From Pseudomonas oryzicola (lineage in GTDB: Bacteria; Pseudomonadota; Gammaproteobacteria; Pseudomonadales; Pseudomonadaceae), in contig NZ_JABWRZ020000001.1 in NCBI RefSeq assembly GCF_014269185.2, positions 2,753,001 to 2,817,000 on the forward strand: a DNA stretch of 64,000 bases, in the 5' to 3' direction. A program made the translations under genes and the position numbers. Under the pieces are notes generated by a model. That model was given only the letters and a program-made list of their open reading frames with translations. It was not told the origin of the DNA and did no database searches. Positions 1-8,280 of this stretch are shown piece by piece. Numbering within the stretch: position 1 is the first letter of the stretch; each line of letters begins with the position of its first letter.

Positions 1-646
1 TCAGCCAGGAAAACAGCGCCATGATCCCCAGCAACCACCAGAAGTCTGGCTCGACAAAGCCGCTGAGGATGATCAGCAGGTACAGCACCGGCAGCCCCGA
101 CCATACCTCCAGCAGGCGCTGACCAAGCAAATCGACCCAGCCGCCGTGGTAGCCCTGCAGGGCGCCGGCCGCCACACCGACGAGTACGCTGACCAGGGTC
201 AGGGCAAAGGCGAACAGCAACGATACCCGGGTGCCATACAACACGCGGGCCAGCACGTCGCGGCCCTGGTCGTCGGTGCCCAGCCAGTTGCTGGCGCTCG
301 GCGGGCTGGGTGTGGGCACCTGCAAGTCATAGTTGGGCGTATCGGCACTGAACGGGATGGGCGCAAACAGCATCCAGCCGCCCTGGCCGGCGATCAGCTG
401 GCGCACGTAGGCGCTACGGTAATCCGGCTGGAACGGCAGCTGGCCGCCGAACTGCTGCTCGGTGTAGCGCTTGAGCGCCGGCACGTACAGCTCGCCCTTG
501 TAACCCAGCAGCAACGGCTTGTCGTTGGCCACCAGTTCAGCACCCAGGCTCAGCAGCAGAAGGCAGGCGAACAGCCACAGCGACACCCAGCCAAGGCGGT
601 TGCGGCGAAAGCGTTGCAGACGACGGCGCGATACGGGCGAAAGCAT
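1..646 (-). CDS. yejE: YejE-type peptide ABC transporter permease (3' end beyond window)
   Basis: Inner-membrane permease of the YejABEF-type importer for short peptides and microcin C-like compounds. The reading frame is open from ATG at 646 to the window edge (about 215 residues seen). It begins [17 protein letters not shown], has one N-terminal membrane segment and a long periplasmic loop, and then the typical DppC/OppC-like stretch NWLGTDDQGRDVLARVLYG, followed by further hydrophobic segments. The start overlaps the yejB stop by one base (TGATG), so the two are translationally coupled. The C-terminal permease part lies outside the window. Family assignment is firm; the natural substrate is inferred from the family. 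Confidence 0.9.
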   Translation of the reverse strand, partial: MLSPVSRRRLQRFRRNRLGWVSLWLFACLLLLSLGAELVANDKPLLLGYKGELYVPALKRYTEQQFGGQLPFQPDYRSAYVRQLIAGQGGWMLFAPIPFSADTPNYDLQVPTPSPPSASNWLGTDDQGRDVLARVLYGTRVSLLFAFALTLVSVLVGVAAGALQGYHGGWVDLLGQRLLEVWSGLPVLYLLIILSGFVEPDFWWLLGIMALFSWL

Positions 647-1704
647 CAGTGCGCCCTCGTGTCGAAGTCGATGCGCGGGTCGAGCAAGGTATACGACAGG
701 TCACCGATCAGGCGGATCAACAGGCCCGCCAGGGTGAAGATGAACAGCGTGCCGAACACCACCGGGTAATCCCGCGATACCGCCGCCTCATAGCTCATGC
801 GGCCCAGGCCATCGAGCGAGAAGATCACCTCGATCAGCAACGAGCCGGCGAAGAACACCGTGATCAACGCCTGCGGCAACCCGGCCACCACCAGCAGCAT
901 GGCGTTGCGCAGCACGTGGCCATACAGCACCCGGCGCTCGCTCAGGCCTTTGGCGCGGGCGGTGACCACGTATTGCCGGGAAATCTCGTCGAGGAAGGCG
1001 TTCTTGGTCAGCAGGGTCAGGGTGACGAAGCCGCCGATGACCAGTGCGCCGACCGGCAGCACCAGGTGCCAGAAGTAGTCTGCCACCTGGCCCAGCAGGC
1101 TGAGTTCGTCGAAGTTGTCCGAGACCAGGCCGCGCACCGGGAACCAGTTGAACGAGGTACCGCCGGCGAACAGCACGATCAGCAGCAGGGCGAACAGGAA
1201 CGAGGGCAGGGCATAGCCGACCACGATCAGCGCGCTGCTCCAGGCATCGAAGCGGCTGCCATGGCGTACCGCCTTGCGGATGCCCAGCGGGATCGAGACC
1301 AGGTAGGTGATCAGTGTGGCCCACAAGCCCAGCGACAGGGTAACCGGCAGCTTGTCGAGGATCAGCTCGGTGACCTTGGCGCCGCGGAAGAAGCTGTTGC
1401 CAAAGTCCAGCCGGGCGTATTGGCCAAGCATCAGCCACAAGCGCTCGGGGGCGCTCTTGTCGAAGCCATACTGGCGCTTGATCTCTTCGATCAGTTTCGG
1501 GTCCAGACCGCGGCTGGCGCGGGATTCACCATGCACCAGCTCGGCCCGCGCAGCAGGCGCGCCGGTGCCAAGGCCTTGCAGGCGCGCCACCGCCTGTTCC
1601 ACAGGGCCGCCCGGCGCTGCCTGCACGATGGCGAAGTTGACCAGCAGGATCGCCAGCAGGGTCGGGATGATCAGCAACAGCCGGCGCAGGATGTAAGTGG
1701 TCAT
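646..1704 (-). CDS. yejB: YejB-type peptide ABC transporter permease
   Basis: Inner-membrane permease, 352 aa, partner of YejE in a peptide/microcin C importer. The start is ATG at 1704, giving [20 protein letters not shown], the standard DppB/OppB-like first membrane helix. A longer upstream frame exists, but it overlaps yejA and lacks homologous features. A BPD-transporter region covers the C-terminal half ([21 protein letters not shown] contains the ATPase-contact EAA-type loop). The ATG overlaps the yejA stop by four bases (ATGA) and its own stop overlaps the yejE start, so A-B-E form one operon. The usual fourth gene (yejF, ATPase) would lie beyond position 1. Confidence 0.93.
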   Translation of the reverse strand: MTTYILRRLLLIIPTLLAILLVNFAIVQAAPGGPVEQAVARLQGLGTGAPAARAELVHGESRASRGLDPKLIEEIKRQYGFDKSAPERLWLMLGQYARLDFGNSFFRGAKVTELILDKLPVTLSLGLWATLITYLVSIPLGIRKAVRHGSRFDAWSSALIVVGYALPSFLFALLLIVLFAGGTSFNWFPVRGLVSDNFDELSLLGQVADYFWHLVLPVGALVIGGFVTLTLLTKNAFLDEISRQYVVTARAKGLSERRVLYGHVLRNAMLLVVAGLPQALITVFFAGSLLIEVIFSLDGLGRMSYEAAVSRDYPVVFGTLFIFTLAGLLIRLIGDLSYTLLDPRIDFDTRAH

Positions 1705-3524
1705 GGCGAAGCCTTCAGGCGCTCGGCCATCTGCGCGTCGCTCAGCGCGCTGGGGCTGACCTCCCACCAGGTGTCCAGGCCTTCGTCATAGGCAGCCTGG
1801 ACCTTGGGCCGGCCGAAGCGGTTCCACCACACGGTGGAGCTGCCCGGCGGGTAATAGTTGGGGATCCAGTAGTAATTCCACTGCAGCACCCGGTCCAGGG
1901 CGCGGGCATGCCGCAGCATGTCGGCCTGGCTGACGGCGCGCACCAGGCCGTCGACCAGCTTGTCCACGGCAGGGTCCTGCAACACCATCAGGTTGTTCGA
2001 ACCAGGGTCATGGGCCGCTGCCGAGCCAAAGTAGTTGTACAGCTCGGCGCCGGGCGACAGGGTGACCGGGTAGCCGGTGACGATCATGTCGTAATCGCGC
2101 GCCATCAGGCGGTTGACGTACTGGGCCGAGTCGACGTTGCGGATGTTCAGGGTGATGCCGATTTGCGCCAGGTTGCGCTTCCACGGCAGGAGCAGGCGCT
2201 CCATGCCCGCCTGGCCATTGAGAAAGGTGAACGCCAACGGCGTGCCTTGGCTGTCCACCAGGCTGTCACCCTGCGCTCGCCAGCCGGCTTGCTCAAGCAG
2301 GGCCAGGGCCTGCAGCTGCTGCTGGCGGATGATCCCCGAGCCATCGGTGACCGGCGCGCTGAACACGCTGCTGAAGACTTCGTCCGGTACCTGGCCGCGC
2401 AGCGGTTCGAGCAGCTTCAGCTCGTCCGCGTCGGGCAATTGGCGGGCGGCCAGCGGGGTATTGGAAAACACGCTTTGCTGGCGGATGTACATGCTACGCA
2501 TCATCTGCCGGTTGCTCCACTCGAAATCCCACAGCATGCCCAGCGCCTGGCGCACGCGGCGGTCCTTGAACTGCGGCTGGTCGAGGTTGAACACGAAGCC
2601 CTGGGCAACCTGCGGCTTGGCCGGGCCCAGGTGGGCGCGCTGCAGACGCCCGTCATCCAGCTGGGCGCCGGCGTAGCCCAGGGTGTAGGCGGTGGCGGAG
2701 AACTCGCGATTGTAGTCGTAGCCCCCGCCCTTGAGTACCTGCCGCGCCACTTCGGTGTCGCCGAAGTACTCGATGCGCAGCTGGTCGAAATTGTAGCGGC
2801 CACGGCTGACCGGCAGGTCCCGCGCCCACCAGTTGGGGTCACGCTCGAAAGTGATGCTGCGGCCATTGTCGATGCGCGCGATACGGTACGGCCCGCTGCC
2901 GACCGGCTTGTCGAAGCCGGCGCCGTTGGCGAAATCGCGCTGCTGCCAGTCGTGCTCGGGCAGCACCGGCAGGCTGGCGAGGTCCAGCGCCAGGGTGCGG
3001 CCATGCCCCGGTTTGAAGTCGAAACGTACATGCTGCGGGCCTTCCACGGTTACCCCGGCTACATCGGCGAACTGGGTGCGGTACTTGAGGCTGCCCTTGT
3101 TCATCAGCAGCTCGAAGGTGAAGCGTACGTCTGCGGCACGCACCGGCTGGCCATCGGCGAAGGTTGCGCGCGGGTCGATCTCGAAACGCAGCCAGGCGTC
3201 ATCCGGGCCGCGCTCCATGCGCCGGGCAATCAGGCCATAGACGGTATAGGGTTCATCGAACGAACGCATGGCCAAGGGTGCATAGAGCAGGCCATCGACC
3301 TCGCTGACACCAATACCTTTGTCGATGTACGGCAGGATATGGTCGAACTGGCCGATCTCGATGGCCGAGCGGCGCAGGATGCCGCCCTTGGGAGCGCCGG
3401 GGTTGACGTAGTCGAAGTGCTGGAAGCCGGCGTCGTAGCGGGGCGCTTCGCCGTAGACGGTGAGGGCGTGGGTGGGGGTGGCGTGGGCGTTGAAGGCAAG
3501 ACAAAGCAGGACCAGACAAGGCAA
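1701..3524 (-). CDS. yejA: YejA-type extracellular peptide-binding protein
   Basis: Periplasmic solute-binding protein (SBP_bac_5/OppA family) that would deliver oligopeptides to YejB/YejE. The mature part begins near [16 protein letters not shown], and [13 protein letters not shown] is the typical YejA opening. The frame stays open upstream to an ATG at 3626, but that extra part is encoded by a REP palindrome (3529-3615). I therefore place the start at TTG 3524, which leaves a short hydrophobic signal sequence ([15 protein letters not shown]). No good ribosome-binding site is visible for it, so the start is uncertain and 3626 is the alternative. It ends in a four-base overlap with yejB. Confidence 0.88.
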   Translation of the reverse strand: MPCLVLLCLAFNAHATPTHALTVYGEAPRYDAGFQHFDYVNPGAPKGGILRRSAIEIGQFDHILPYIDKGIGVSEVDGLLYAPLAMRSFDEPYTVYGLIARRMERGPDDAWLRFEIDPRATFADGQPVRAADVRFTFELLMNKGSLKYRTQFADVAGVTVEGPQHVRFDFKPGHGRTLALDLASLPVLPEHDWQQRDFANGAGFDKPVGSGPYRIARIDNGRSITFERDPNWWARDLPVSRGRYNFDQLRIEYFGDTEVARQVLKGGGYDYNREFSATAYTLGYAGAQLDDGRLQRAHLGPAKPQVAQGFVFNLDQPQFKDRRVRQALGMLWDFEWSNRQMMRSMYIRQQSVFSNTPLAARQLPDADELKLLEPLRGQVPDEVFSSVFSAPVTDGSGIIRQQQLQALALLEQAGWRAQGDSLVDSQGTPLAFTFLNGQAGMERLLLPWKRNLAQIGITLNIRNVDSAQYVNRLMARDYDMIVTGYPVTLSPGAELYNYFGSAAAHDPGSNNLMVLQDPAVDKLVDGLVRAVSQADMLRHARALDRVLQWNYYWIPNYYPPGSSTVWWNRFGRPKVQAAYDEGLDTWWEVSPSALSDAQMAERLKASP

Positions 3525-3528
3525 CCAC

Positions 3529-3615
3529 TGTAGAAGCGGGTTTACCCGCGAAGGCGTCGGCTCAGGCAACAAGGTTGCTCGCACGGACGCCTTCGCGGTT
3601 AAACCCGTTCCTACA
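3529..3615. repeat. REP pair (REPIN-like palindrome) abutting yejA
   Basis: Two arms of 30 bases (3529-3558 and 3586-3615) are inverted copies with three mismatches. They carry the Pseudomonas REP core gcgggttta..ccgcgaagg and enclose 27 bases. The element fills the gap between ppiC and yejA and reaches into the only plausible leader of yejA. Confidence 0.8.
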
Positions 3616-3639
3616 GGGCCCTTCATCGGCTGCGAAGAC

Positions 3640-3921
3640 TTAGTCCTGGCGGCTGGTCACTTCCAGCAGGTGGTAGCCGAACTGGGTCTTCACCGGGCCT
3701 TGTACGGTGTTGACCGGGGCGCTGAATACCACGGTGTCGAACTCCTTGACCATCTGGCCCGGGCCGAACGAGCCCAGGTCACCGCCCTGGCGGCTGGACG
3801 GGCAGGTGGAGTTGGCCTTGGCGATTTCAGCGAAGTCGGCACCGGCTTCGATCTGCGCTTTCAGTTCGTTGCATTTCTCTTCGCTGCTGACCAGGATGTG
3901 GCGGGCGGTTGCACGGGCCAT
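3640..3921 (-). CDS. ppiC: PpiC-type parvulin peptidyl-prolyl isomerase
   Basis: Cytoplasmic single-domain parvulin of 93 aa, the normal length for PpiC. It catalyses cis-trans isomerisation of X-Pro bonds. The whole protein is the rotamase domain: ARHILVSSEEKCNELK at the start, GGDLGSFGPGQMVKEF in the middle and the closing FGYHLLEVTSR. No signal peptide is present. It lies upstream of yejA on the same strand, but the REP palindrome separates them, so cotranscription is unclear. Confidence 0.95.
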   Translation of the reverse strand: MARATARHILVSSEEKCNELKAQIEAGADFAEIAKANSTCPSSRQGGDLGSFGPGQMVKEFDTVVFSAPVNTVQGPVKTQFGYHLLEVTSRQD

Positions 3922-3999
3922 GGGTACTGCTCCTTGGGGGTAAAGAAGGCAAGCCTAGCGCACTTGTCCGGGGTATGTCTCGCCAGGCTTGCGAGCGGC

Positions 4000-5064
4000 C
4001 TACTGGAGTTTTTCCGCCGCCTGGCGCAACAGGGCCTCGGTCGATGTCCAGCCCAGGCAGCCGTCGGTGATCGACACGCCGTATTTCAATGGGCCCTTGC
4101 CCAGCGCCTGGCAGCCATCGAACAGGTGGCCTTCGATCATCACTCCGACGATCGAACGGTCGCCGGCCAGGCGCTGCGCCAGCACGTCGTTGAACACGGC
4201 AGGTTGGCGCGCGGGGTCCTTGCCGCTGTTGGCGTGGCTGCAATCGACCATGATGCGCGCCTGCAGCCCGGCCTTGGCCAAGGCCTGGCGGGCCATGGCG
4301 ATGCTGTTGGCATCGTGGTTCGGGCCTGTGTGGCCGCCGCGCAGCACCAGGTGGGTATCCGGGTTGCCCAGGGTCTCGATGATTGCCGGGTAGCCCTGCG
4401 CATCCATGCCGAAGTGGCGGTGCGGATGGGCGGCGCTGCGCATGGCGTCGCTGGCGATGGCGATGCCGCCGTCGGTGCCGTTCTTGAAGCCTACCGGCAG
4501 TTCCAGGCCACTGACCATTTCGCGGTGGATCTGCGATTCGGTGGTGCGCGCGCCAATCGCGGCCCAGCCCAGCAGGTCATCGAAATAGCCGGCGGCCATC
4601 GGTTGCAGGAGCTCGGTGGCAATCGGCAGGCCGCGTTCGAGCATGCTCAGCATCAGCCCGCGGGACAAGGCGATGCCTGCGTGCATGTCGTCGCTACCGT
4701 CGAGGTGCGGGTCGTAGGCCAGGCCTTTCCAGCCGACCGTGGTACGCGGTTTTTCGACGTAGGCGCGCATCACCAGCAGCAGTTGGTCGTCGACTTCGCG
4801 GCCGAGGGCGGCCAGGCGATCGGCGTATTCCAGGGCCGAGCGTGGGTCGTGGATCGAGCATGGGCCGACGATCACCAGCAGGCGCTGATCGTGGCCGTCG
4901 AGGATGTCGCGGATGGCCTGGCGGTGGGCATGGACTTGCTGGGCCAGTTCGCTGGGCAGCGGCATTTGCTGCTTGAGCAGGTGCGGGCTGGGCAGGCGCT
5001 GGCTGACGGTGGTATTGGCCGCTTGTGGCTGGGTCAGGGGCAGGGCGAGGCTGGAAGCTTGCAT
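4000..5064 (-). CDS. Class I 3-deoxy-7-phosphoheptulonate (DAHP) synthase
   Basis: First enzyme of the shikimate pathway: condenses phosphoenolpyruvate and erythrose 4-phosphate to DAHP. At 354 aa it has the AroF/AroG/AroH length. Visible motifs are LLVIVGPCSIHDPRSALEYA, MRAYVEKPRTTVGWKGL, VGFKNGTDG, LRGGHTGPNHD and MVDCSHANSGKDP, all metal- and substrate-binding signatures of the class. Which aromatic amino acid inhibits it (the AroF, AroG or AroH type) cannot be read off safely, so no paralogue symbol is given. The ATG at 5064 is preceded by AGGGA. The gene is preceded by an attenuator-like leader with two aromatic-rich short ORFs (5113-5518), which suggests control by aromatic aminoacyl-tRNA. 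Confidence 0.95.
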   Translation of the reverse strand: MQASSLALPLTQPQAANTTVSQRLPSPHLLKQQMPLPSELAQQVHAHRQAIRDILDGHDQRLLVIVGPCSIHDPRSALEYADRLAALGREVDDQLLLVMRAYVEKPRTTVGWKGLAYDPHLDGSDDMHAGIALSRGLMLSMLERGLPIATELLQPMAAGYFDDLLGWAAIGARTTESQIHREMVSGLELPVGFKNGTDGGIAIASDAMRSAAHPHRHFGMDAQGYPAIIETLGNPDTHLVLRGGHTGPNHDANSIAMARQALAKAGLQARIMVDCSHANSGKDPARQPAVFNDVLAQRLAGDRSIVGVMIEGHLFDGCQALGKGPLKYGVSITDGCLGWTSTEALLRQAAEKLQ

Positions 5065-5077
5065 GGCGTTTTTCCCT

Positions 5078-5113
5078 GGGCGGACGGCGGGTTCAGGCCC
5101 GCGCTGTCGGCCC
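5078..5113 (-). promoter_or_regulatory. Hairpin between second leader ORF and DAHP synthase RBS
   Basis: The interrupted stem gggc/gcccc-gac/gtc-gcggg/cccgc runs exactly from the last base of the second leader ORF to the base next to the AGGG ribosome-binding site of the DAHP synthase gene. This is the position expected for a translation-coupled switch, but that role is inferred from placement only. Confidence 0.4.
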
Positions 5114-5262
5114 TATCGAGGTGTTCGACAGATCGTTGAATTGGTATTGGCTGCTGCATTGCCACCTATGGAAGACCGAACGGAGGCGGCAGGCTGGCCC
5201 GAACGGGATTGGCTAAATCGCCAGGCGTAGGTATTGGCGGAGTAATAAGTGGCGTAGTTCAT
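5113..5262 (-). CDS. Second aromatic-rich leader ORF (49 aa)
   Basis: Short ORF lying between an intrinsic terminator (5303-5342) and the DAHP synthase gene. It begins MNYATYYSANTYAWRFSQ: four Tyr, one Trp and one Phe in the first sixteen residues, after which no aromatic residue occurs. The ATG at 5262 is preceded by GAGG (ttgaggaccgattc). The stop lies 48 bases before the DAHP synthase start. Concentration of aromatic codons in the first third, and the position in a biosynthetic leader, suggest a regulatory peptide rather than a functional protein. No known family recognised. Confidence 0.55.
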   Translation of the reverse strand: MNYATYYSANTYAWRFSQSRSGQPAASVRSSIGGNAAANTNSTICRTPR

Positions 5263-5302
5263 GAATCGGTCCTCAATGTGAATCGGTGTTGTGCAAAGGC
5301 CG

Positions 5303-5342
5303 GAAAAGCAAAACCCCCGGTCGGGAGGCCGACCGGGGGTTT
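5303..5342 (-). terminator. Intrinsic terminator inside the DAHP synthase leader (candidate attenuator)
   Basis: A perfect 12-bp stem (AAACCCCCGGTC / GACCGGGGGTTT, extendable by two GC pairs) is followed on the minus strand by TTTTGCTTTT. It sits downstream of the first leader ORF and upstream of the second leader ORF and the structural gene, which is where an attenuator terminator belongs. Confidence 0.85.
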
Positions 5343-5376
5343 GAGTATGCTCATGTTCGGCGGCCCCTCGAAGGTG

Positions 5377-5419
5377 GGCGCCGCATGGGTATCGGCGCCT
5401 AGTGGCTAAACCAATACCC
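5377..5419 (-). promoter_or_regulatory. Mutually exclusive leader hairpins overlapping aromatic codons
   Basis: On the minus-strand RNA, GGGTATTGG (5411-5419, the Gly-Tyr-Trp codons of leader 1) can pair with CCGATACCC (5387-5395). The second segment also lies in the competing hairpin GGCGCCG/CGGCGCC (arms 5393-5399 and 5377-5383). The two foldings exclude each other, and a ribosome at the aromatic codons would decide between them. Pairings were read by eye; no folding energy was computed. Confidence 0.5.
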
Positions 5420-5518
5420 GAAGTAATAGCTGGCAGGTGCCACGCAGCCGGCAACAGCCAGCACAGGGCGCAGGGTGCGACCGGTGTGGTTGGCGTGGTT
5501 GCGGTTGTGTTCTGGCAT
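5399..5518 (-). CDS. Leader peptide 1 (39 aa) with Tyr/Phe/Trp run
   Basis: Short ORF with a good ribosome-binding site (GGAGAG five to six bases before ATG 5518). Its C-terminus is SYYFGYWFSH, that is six aromatic residues in seven codons (TAT TAC TTC GGG TAT TGG TTT), just before the stop. Competing hairpins and then a strong U-tract terminator (5303-5342) follow. This is the classic architecture of an amino-acid attenuator leader such as trpL or pheL, here ahead of a DAHP synthase. The first 30 residues are unremarkable (His/Asn-rich). Confidence 0.75.
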   Translation of the reverse strand: MPEHNRNHANHTGRTLRPVLAVAGCVAPASYYFGYWFSH

Positions 5519-5618
5519 GTTGCTCTCCAATGAATGAGCCCGAGCTTACTTCAGTTCGGCTGGGCCATTCAATGGATAAATGCTATCGCGGCGATCATTT
5601 GATCTTGTACTGCCTGGT

Positions 5619-6170
5619 TCAATGCCCGTAACGCCCGACCAGGCTCTGCGCGCCCAGCGCATGGCCTTGCAGCAACTGCAGCAGGCCGGTGCGGTCCAGG
5701 CCTTCGGGCAAGGTGCCTGGCGGCAGGTCGGTGGCGATCAGGGTCAATACGTAGTGGTGCGGGTTGTCGCCGGCAGGCGGGCAGGGTCCCCGGTAGCTGA
5801 GCGTGCCGCGCGAATTGCGCCCCACCGTAACGCGTTGCCCGGTGAGGCCGGCGGCGCCTTCCTTCAGCCCATCCTGGTCAGGGTGGATGTTGTAGACCAG
5901 CCAGTGGACCACTCCGAGGCCCTTGCCGCCGTCCGGGTCGAACAGGATCAGGGCCAGCGACTGCGTACCCGCGGGCAGGTTGTCCCAGCTCAGTTGCGGG
6001 CTGCGCTCTTCGCCCGCGCCGCAGGCCGGGTCCAGGCCAACCTGCGGCAAGGCGATTATCCCGCCGTCGGTAAACGATGAGGAACTGATTGACAGTGCGC
6101 CCTGGCCAGCCGCGACAGCCAGGGGACTACACGCTAGCAGGGCAGCCAGCAGCCAGGGTGTGAGGTGCAT
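5619..6170 (-). CDS. YbhB/YbcL-family (PEBP, Raf kinase inhibitor-like) secreted protein
   Basis: Phosphatidylethanolamine-binding-protein fold of the bacterial YbhB/YbcL type, 183 aa. The start at ATG 6170 is favoured by GAGG seven bases upstream and gives a clean signal peptide (MHLTPWLLAALLACSPLAVAA). Family signatures: SPQLSWDNLPAGTQSLALI, DPDGG, VVHWLVYNI and YRGPCPPAGDNPHHYVL. The bacterial members have no agreed function; they bind small anionic ligands in structures. It stands alone, between the aromatic leader and a small secreted protein gene. Confidence 0.88.
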   Translation of the reverse strand: MHLTPWLLAALLACSPLAVAAGQGALSISSSSFTDGGIIALPQVGLDPACGAGEERSPQLSWDNLPAGTQSLALILFDPDGGKGLGVVHWLVYNIHPDQDGLKEGAAGLTGQRVTVGRNSRGTLSYRGPCPPAGDNPHHYVLTLIATDLPPGTLPEGLDRTGLLQLLQGHALGAQSLVGRYGH

Positions 6171-6218
6171 GGTGAATCCTCGCTGGGGCATTTCGGCGCA
6201 GTGTGGCCCAGCGCTGCC

Positions 6219-6530
6219 TCAACGGCTGTCCTGGTCCTCGGCATTGCCACCGGTATGGCCCGCGCCGGAGCCTGTGGCTTCACCGGTGCTGTTGGAGCCG
6301 CCAGCGGCGCCGTCGGCGGCATCGCTGTTGCTGCCGGTGTCGCTGCTGTCGTTGTCCGTGCTGCTGCCCGGGCTGTTGACGCTGCTGCCTTCACCGGCGG
6401 TCTTGCCACCGCTCTGGTCGGCTTGCGGGCGGGTGTCGGTAGTAGTGCTCTCGCCAGCCGCGAGGCTGGTACCGGCCAGCGTGGCCAGGGCCAGGGCGAG
6501 GGACAGCGAAAGGGGACGAATGCGGATCAT
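6219..6530 (-). CDS. Secreted low-complexity Ser/Gly/Asp-rich protein
   Basis: No family recognised. 103 aa from ATG 6530 (CAGGAG eight bases upstream). A signal peptide (MIRIRPLSLSLALALATLA) is cleaved near SLAAG. The mature part is about 80 residues of Ser, Gly, Asp, Asn, Thr and Ala with almost no hydrophobic residues and no Cys, so it should be disordered and acidic. The organised signal sequence, RBS and plausible codon use argue for a real gene. Function unknown. Confidence 0.65.
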   Translation of the reverse strand: MIRIRPLSLSLALALATLAGTSLAAGESTTTDTRPQADQSGGKTAGEGSSVNSPGSSTDNDSSDTGSNSDAADGAAGGSNSTGEATGSGAGHTGGNAEDQDSR

Positions 6531-6620
6531 GGCAACACTCCTGGGCAAATGATCTGTCATTCGTTTGGCTGGGGAGGAGGGGCGCGGTGCCTTCGGCGCG
6601 ACGAGTGGTAACTATGTAGC

Positions 6621-6886
6621 GCCTATCAGATCGAGCGCCGCCCGCGCGGCGCATCGCGGATGAATCCGCTCCTACATTTGTTGCAACGTGCCGAACCTGT
6701 TACGCCATGGTCGCCTGCCTAGGTGCATGTCCTAAGGCATGCGAGGCGGCATCAATGCCCACCCGAAAATTCCGTCATGCCAACGAGGCTGACAACCATG
6801 GCCTCACAGGCATGGCCACGTTGCAACAAATGTAGGAGCGGATTCATCCGCGATGCGCCGCGCGGGCGGCGCTCGATCTCATAGGC
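6621..6886. repeat. Inverted repeat with 70-bp arms around a 126-bp spacer
   Basis: Arms 6621-6690 and 6817-6886 are reverse complements over 70 bases with a single mismatch. Both contain the REP core (gtaggagcggattcatccgc) extended by a GC-rich stretch (gccgcccgcgcggcgc). The spacer (6691-6816) has no ORF. The stretch 6531-6984 holds no gene I can support; this element is its main content. Confidence 0.85.
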
Positions 6887-6984
6887 AACGAAGATCTTCA
6901 GGCAAACACATCAAGCCCCAAGGCAGGACAGTCCTCTACATGTTTCCAGCGACGGTCGCCGGGGCTGCGTAGCAGCCCCTACGT

Positions 6985-8280
6985 TCAGTGGCTTGCGCTG
7001 CGGCTGCTGGGCACAGGCTCGGTGGGGGCCAGCGGTGGGTGTTCCTGCGCTGCATGCATCAGGTCTTCCGTCACCCGCAACTCGGCACCGGTCGGCGAGA
7101 AGGTGGTCGAAGCGGTGAACGGCGCCGGGTGCTCTGCGGCCGGGCGCTTGCCACGGCGCCACATGAAGAAGCACACCATGGCCAGGTTGACCACGGCAAA
7201 GGCCCAGAACAACCCGGCCTCGCCGAATTCGGTCATCATCGGCGAGATCGCCACCGGCGCCATGGCCGAGCCCAACGAGTTGATCAGCAGCAGGCCCTGA
7301 ATCATCGGCACCAGCGCATCGGACGGCGCCCGGTCGGCGGCATGGCTGACCGCCACCGGGTACAGGGTGAACACACCGCCGCCCAGCAGGAACAACATGG
7401 CCGGCAGCAGGGCCGAGTCCGACGGCAGGAACACCGTCACCAGCGCCAGCAGCATGCACAGCGCAGCCAGGGCGATCAGTACATCCTGGCGGTCCTTGCG
7501 GTCGGACCAACGCCCGACCGGGTATTGCAGCAGCATGGCCCCGAGGATCACCCAGGCCATCATGTTGCCGACCTCACCTACATCCAGGCCGATGCGTTGC
7601 AGGTACAGCGGCAGCAGGGTGTAGATGCCGGCAATGGCCACACCCGAGCCAAAGCAGCCGACCAGGCCCGACGGAGCCACGCCCAGCAACTGCCGCGGTT
7701 TGAGCGGTTCGACCTGGTCCAGCAGCGGCGATACCCGTGGCAGAATCACGATCGGCAGCACCGACAGCGCGGCCAGCACGGCAGCCAGCATGAACGGCGC
7801 GGTGTCACCCAGGTGGGTGATTTCGCCCAAGCCTGCCTGGGCGATAACCCCGGCACCGTAGAAGGCGATCATGTACAGCGCCAGGAGGCGGCCACGGATC
7901 TTGGCATCACCGGCCAGCAACAGCCAGCTTTCGATCACCAGGAACACACCCACCGCCGCCCAGCCGTTGATCAGGCGTAGCAGCGACCACCAGGTGACCT
8001 CGTAGCACAGGCCTTGCAGCAGGATGGTCACCGCGATCAGCGCGGCGAAGCTGGTGTAGGCGCGGATATGGCCGATGCGCAGAATCAGCCGGTCGTTGAA
8101 GATGGCGCCCAGGGTCAGGCCGATGAAATAGGTCGACGAGACGATACCGATGGTAGTGGCCGATTCGCCGGCAGCGCCCAGGCGCAGGGTGGTAAGGGAA
8201 GACATGAAGCCGTTGCCCAGGGCGATGATGAACAGCCCGAGCAGGGGCGCCAGCGCCATGGCCAGCAAACGCGCAGACAT
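6985..8280 (-). CDS. MFS transporter (YcaD/MFS_1 type, 12 TM)
   Basis: Major facilitator superfamily secondary transporter, 431 aa, in the inner membrane. The start is ATG 8280 with GAGG upstream; the longer frame upstream is not protein-like. Evidence: repeated hydrophobic helices, the MFS loop FNDRLILRIGHIRAY after TM2 and the matching QYPVGRWSDRKDRQDVL in the second half (the GxxxDRxxRR-type signature). A soluble C-terminal tail of about 55 residues is rich in Pro, Ala and Thr. The layout resembles the YcaD-like group; the substrate cannot be inferred. Monocistronic on visible evidence. Confidence 0.88.
   Translation of the reverse strand: MSARLLAMALAPLLGLFIIALGNGFMSSLTTLRLGAAGESATTIGIVSSTYFIGLTLGAIFNDRLILRIGHIRAYTSFAALIAVTILLQGLCYEVTWWSLLRLINGWAAVGVFLVIESWLLLAGDAKIRGRLLALYMIAFYGAGVIAQAGLGEITHLGDTAPFMLAAVLAALSVLPIVILPRVSPLLDQVEPLKPRQLLGVAPSGLVGCFGSGVAIAGIYTLLPLYLQRIGLDVGEVGNMMAWVILGAMLLQYPVGRWSDRKDRQDVLIALAALCMLLALVTVFLPSDSALLPAMLFLLGGGVFTLYPVAVSHAADRAPSDALVPMIQGLLLINSLGSAMAPVAISPMMTEFGEAGLFWAFAVVNLAMVCFFMWRRGKRPAAEHPAPFTASTTFSPTGAELRVTEDLMHAAQEHPPLAPTEPVPSSRSASH

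Noticed and set aside
5619..6530. Part of an operon with the aromatic leader
   Set aside because: The PEBP gene lies upstream on the same strand, but the leader ORF has its own start region and no shared function is apparent; no common operon claim made.
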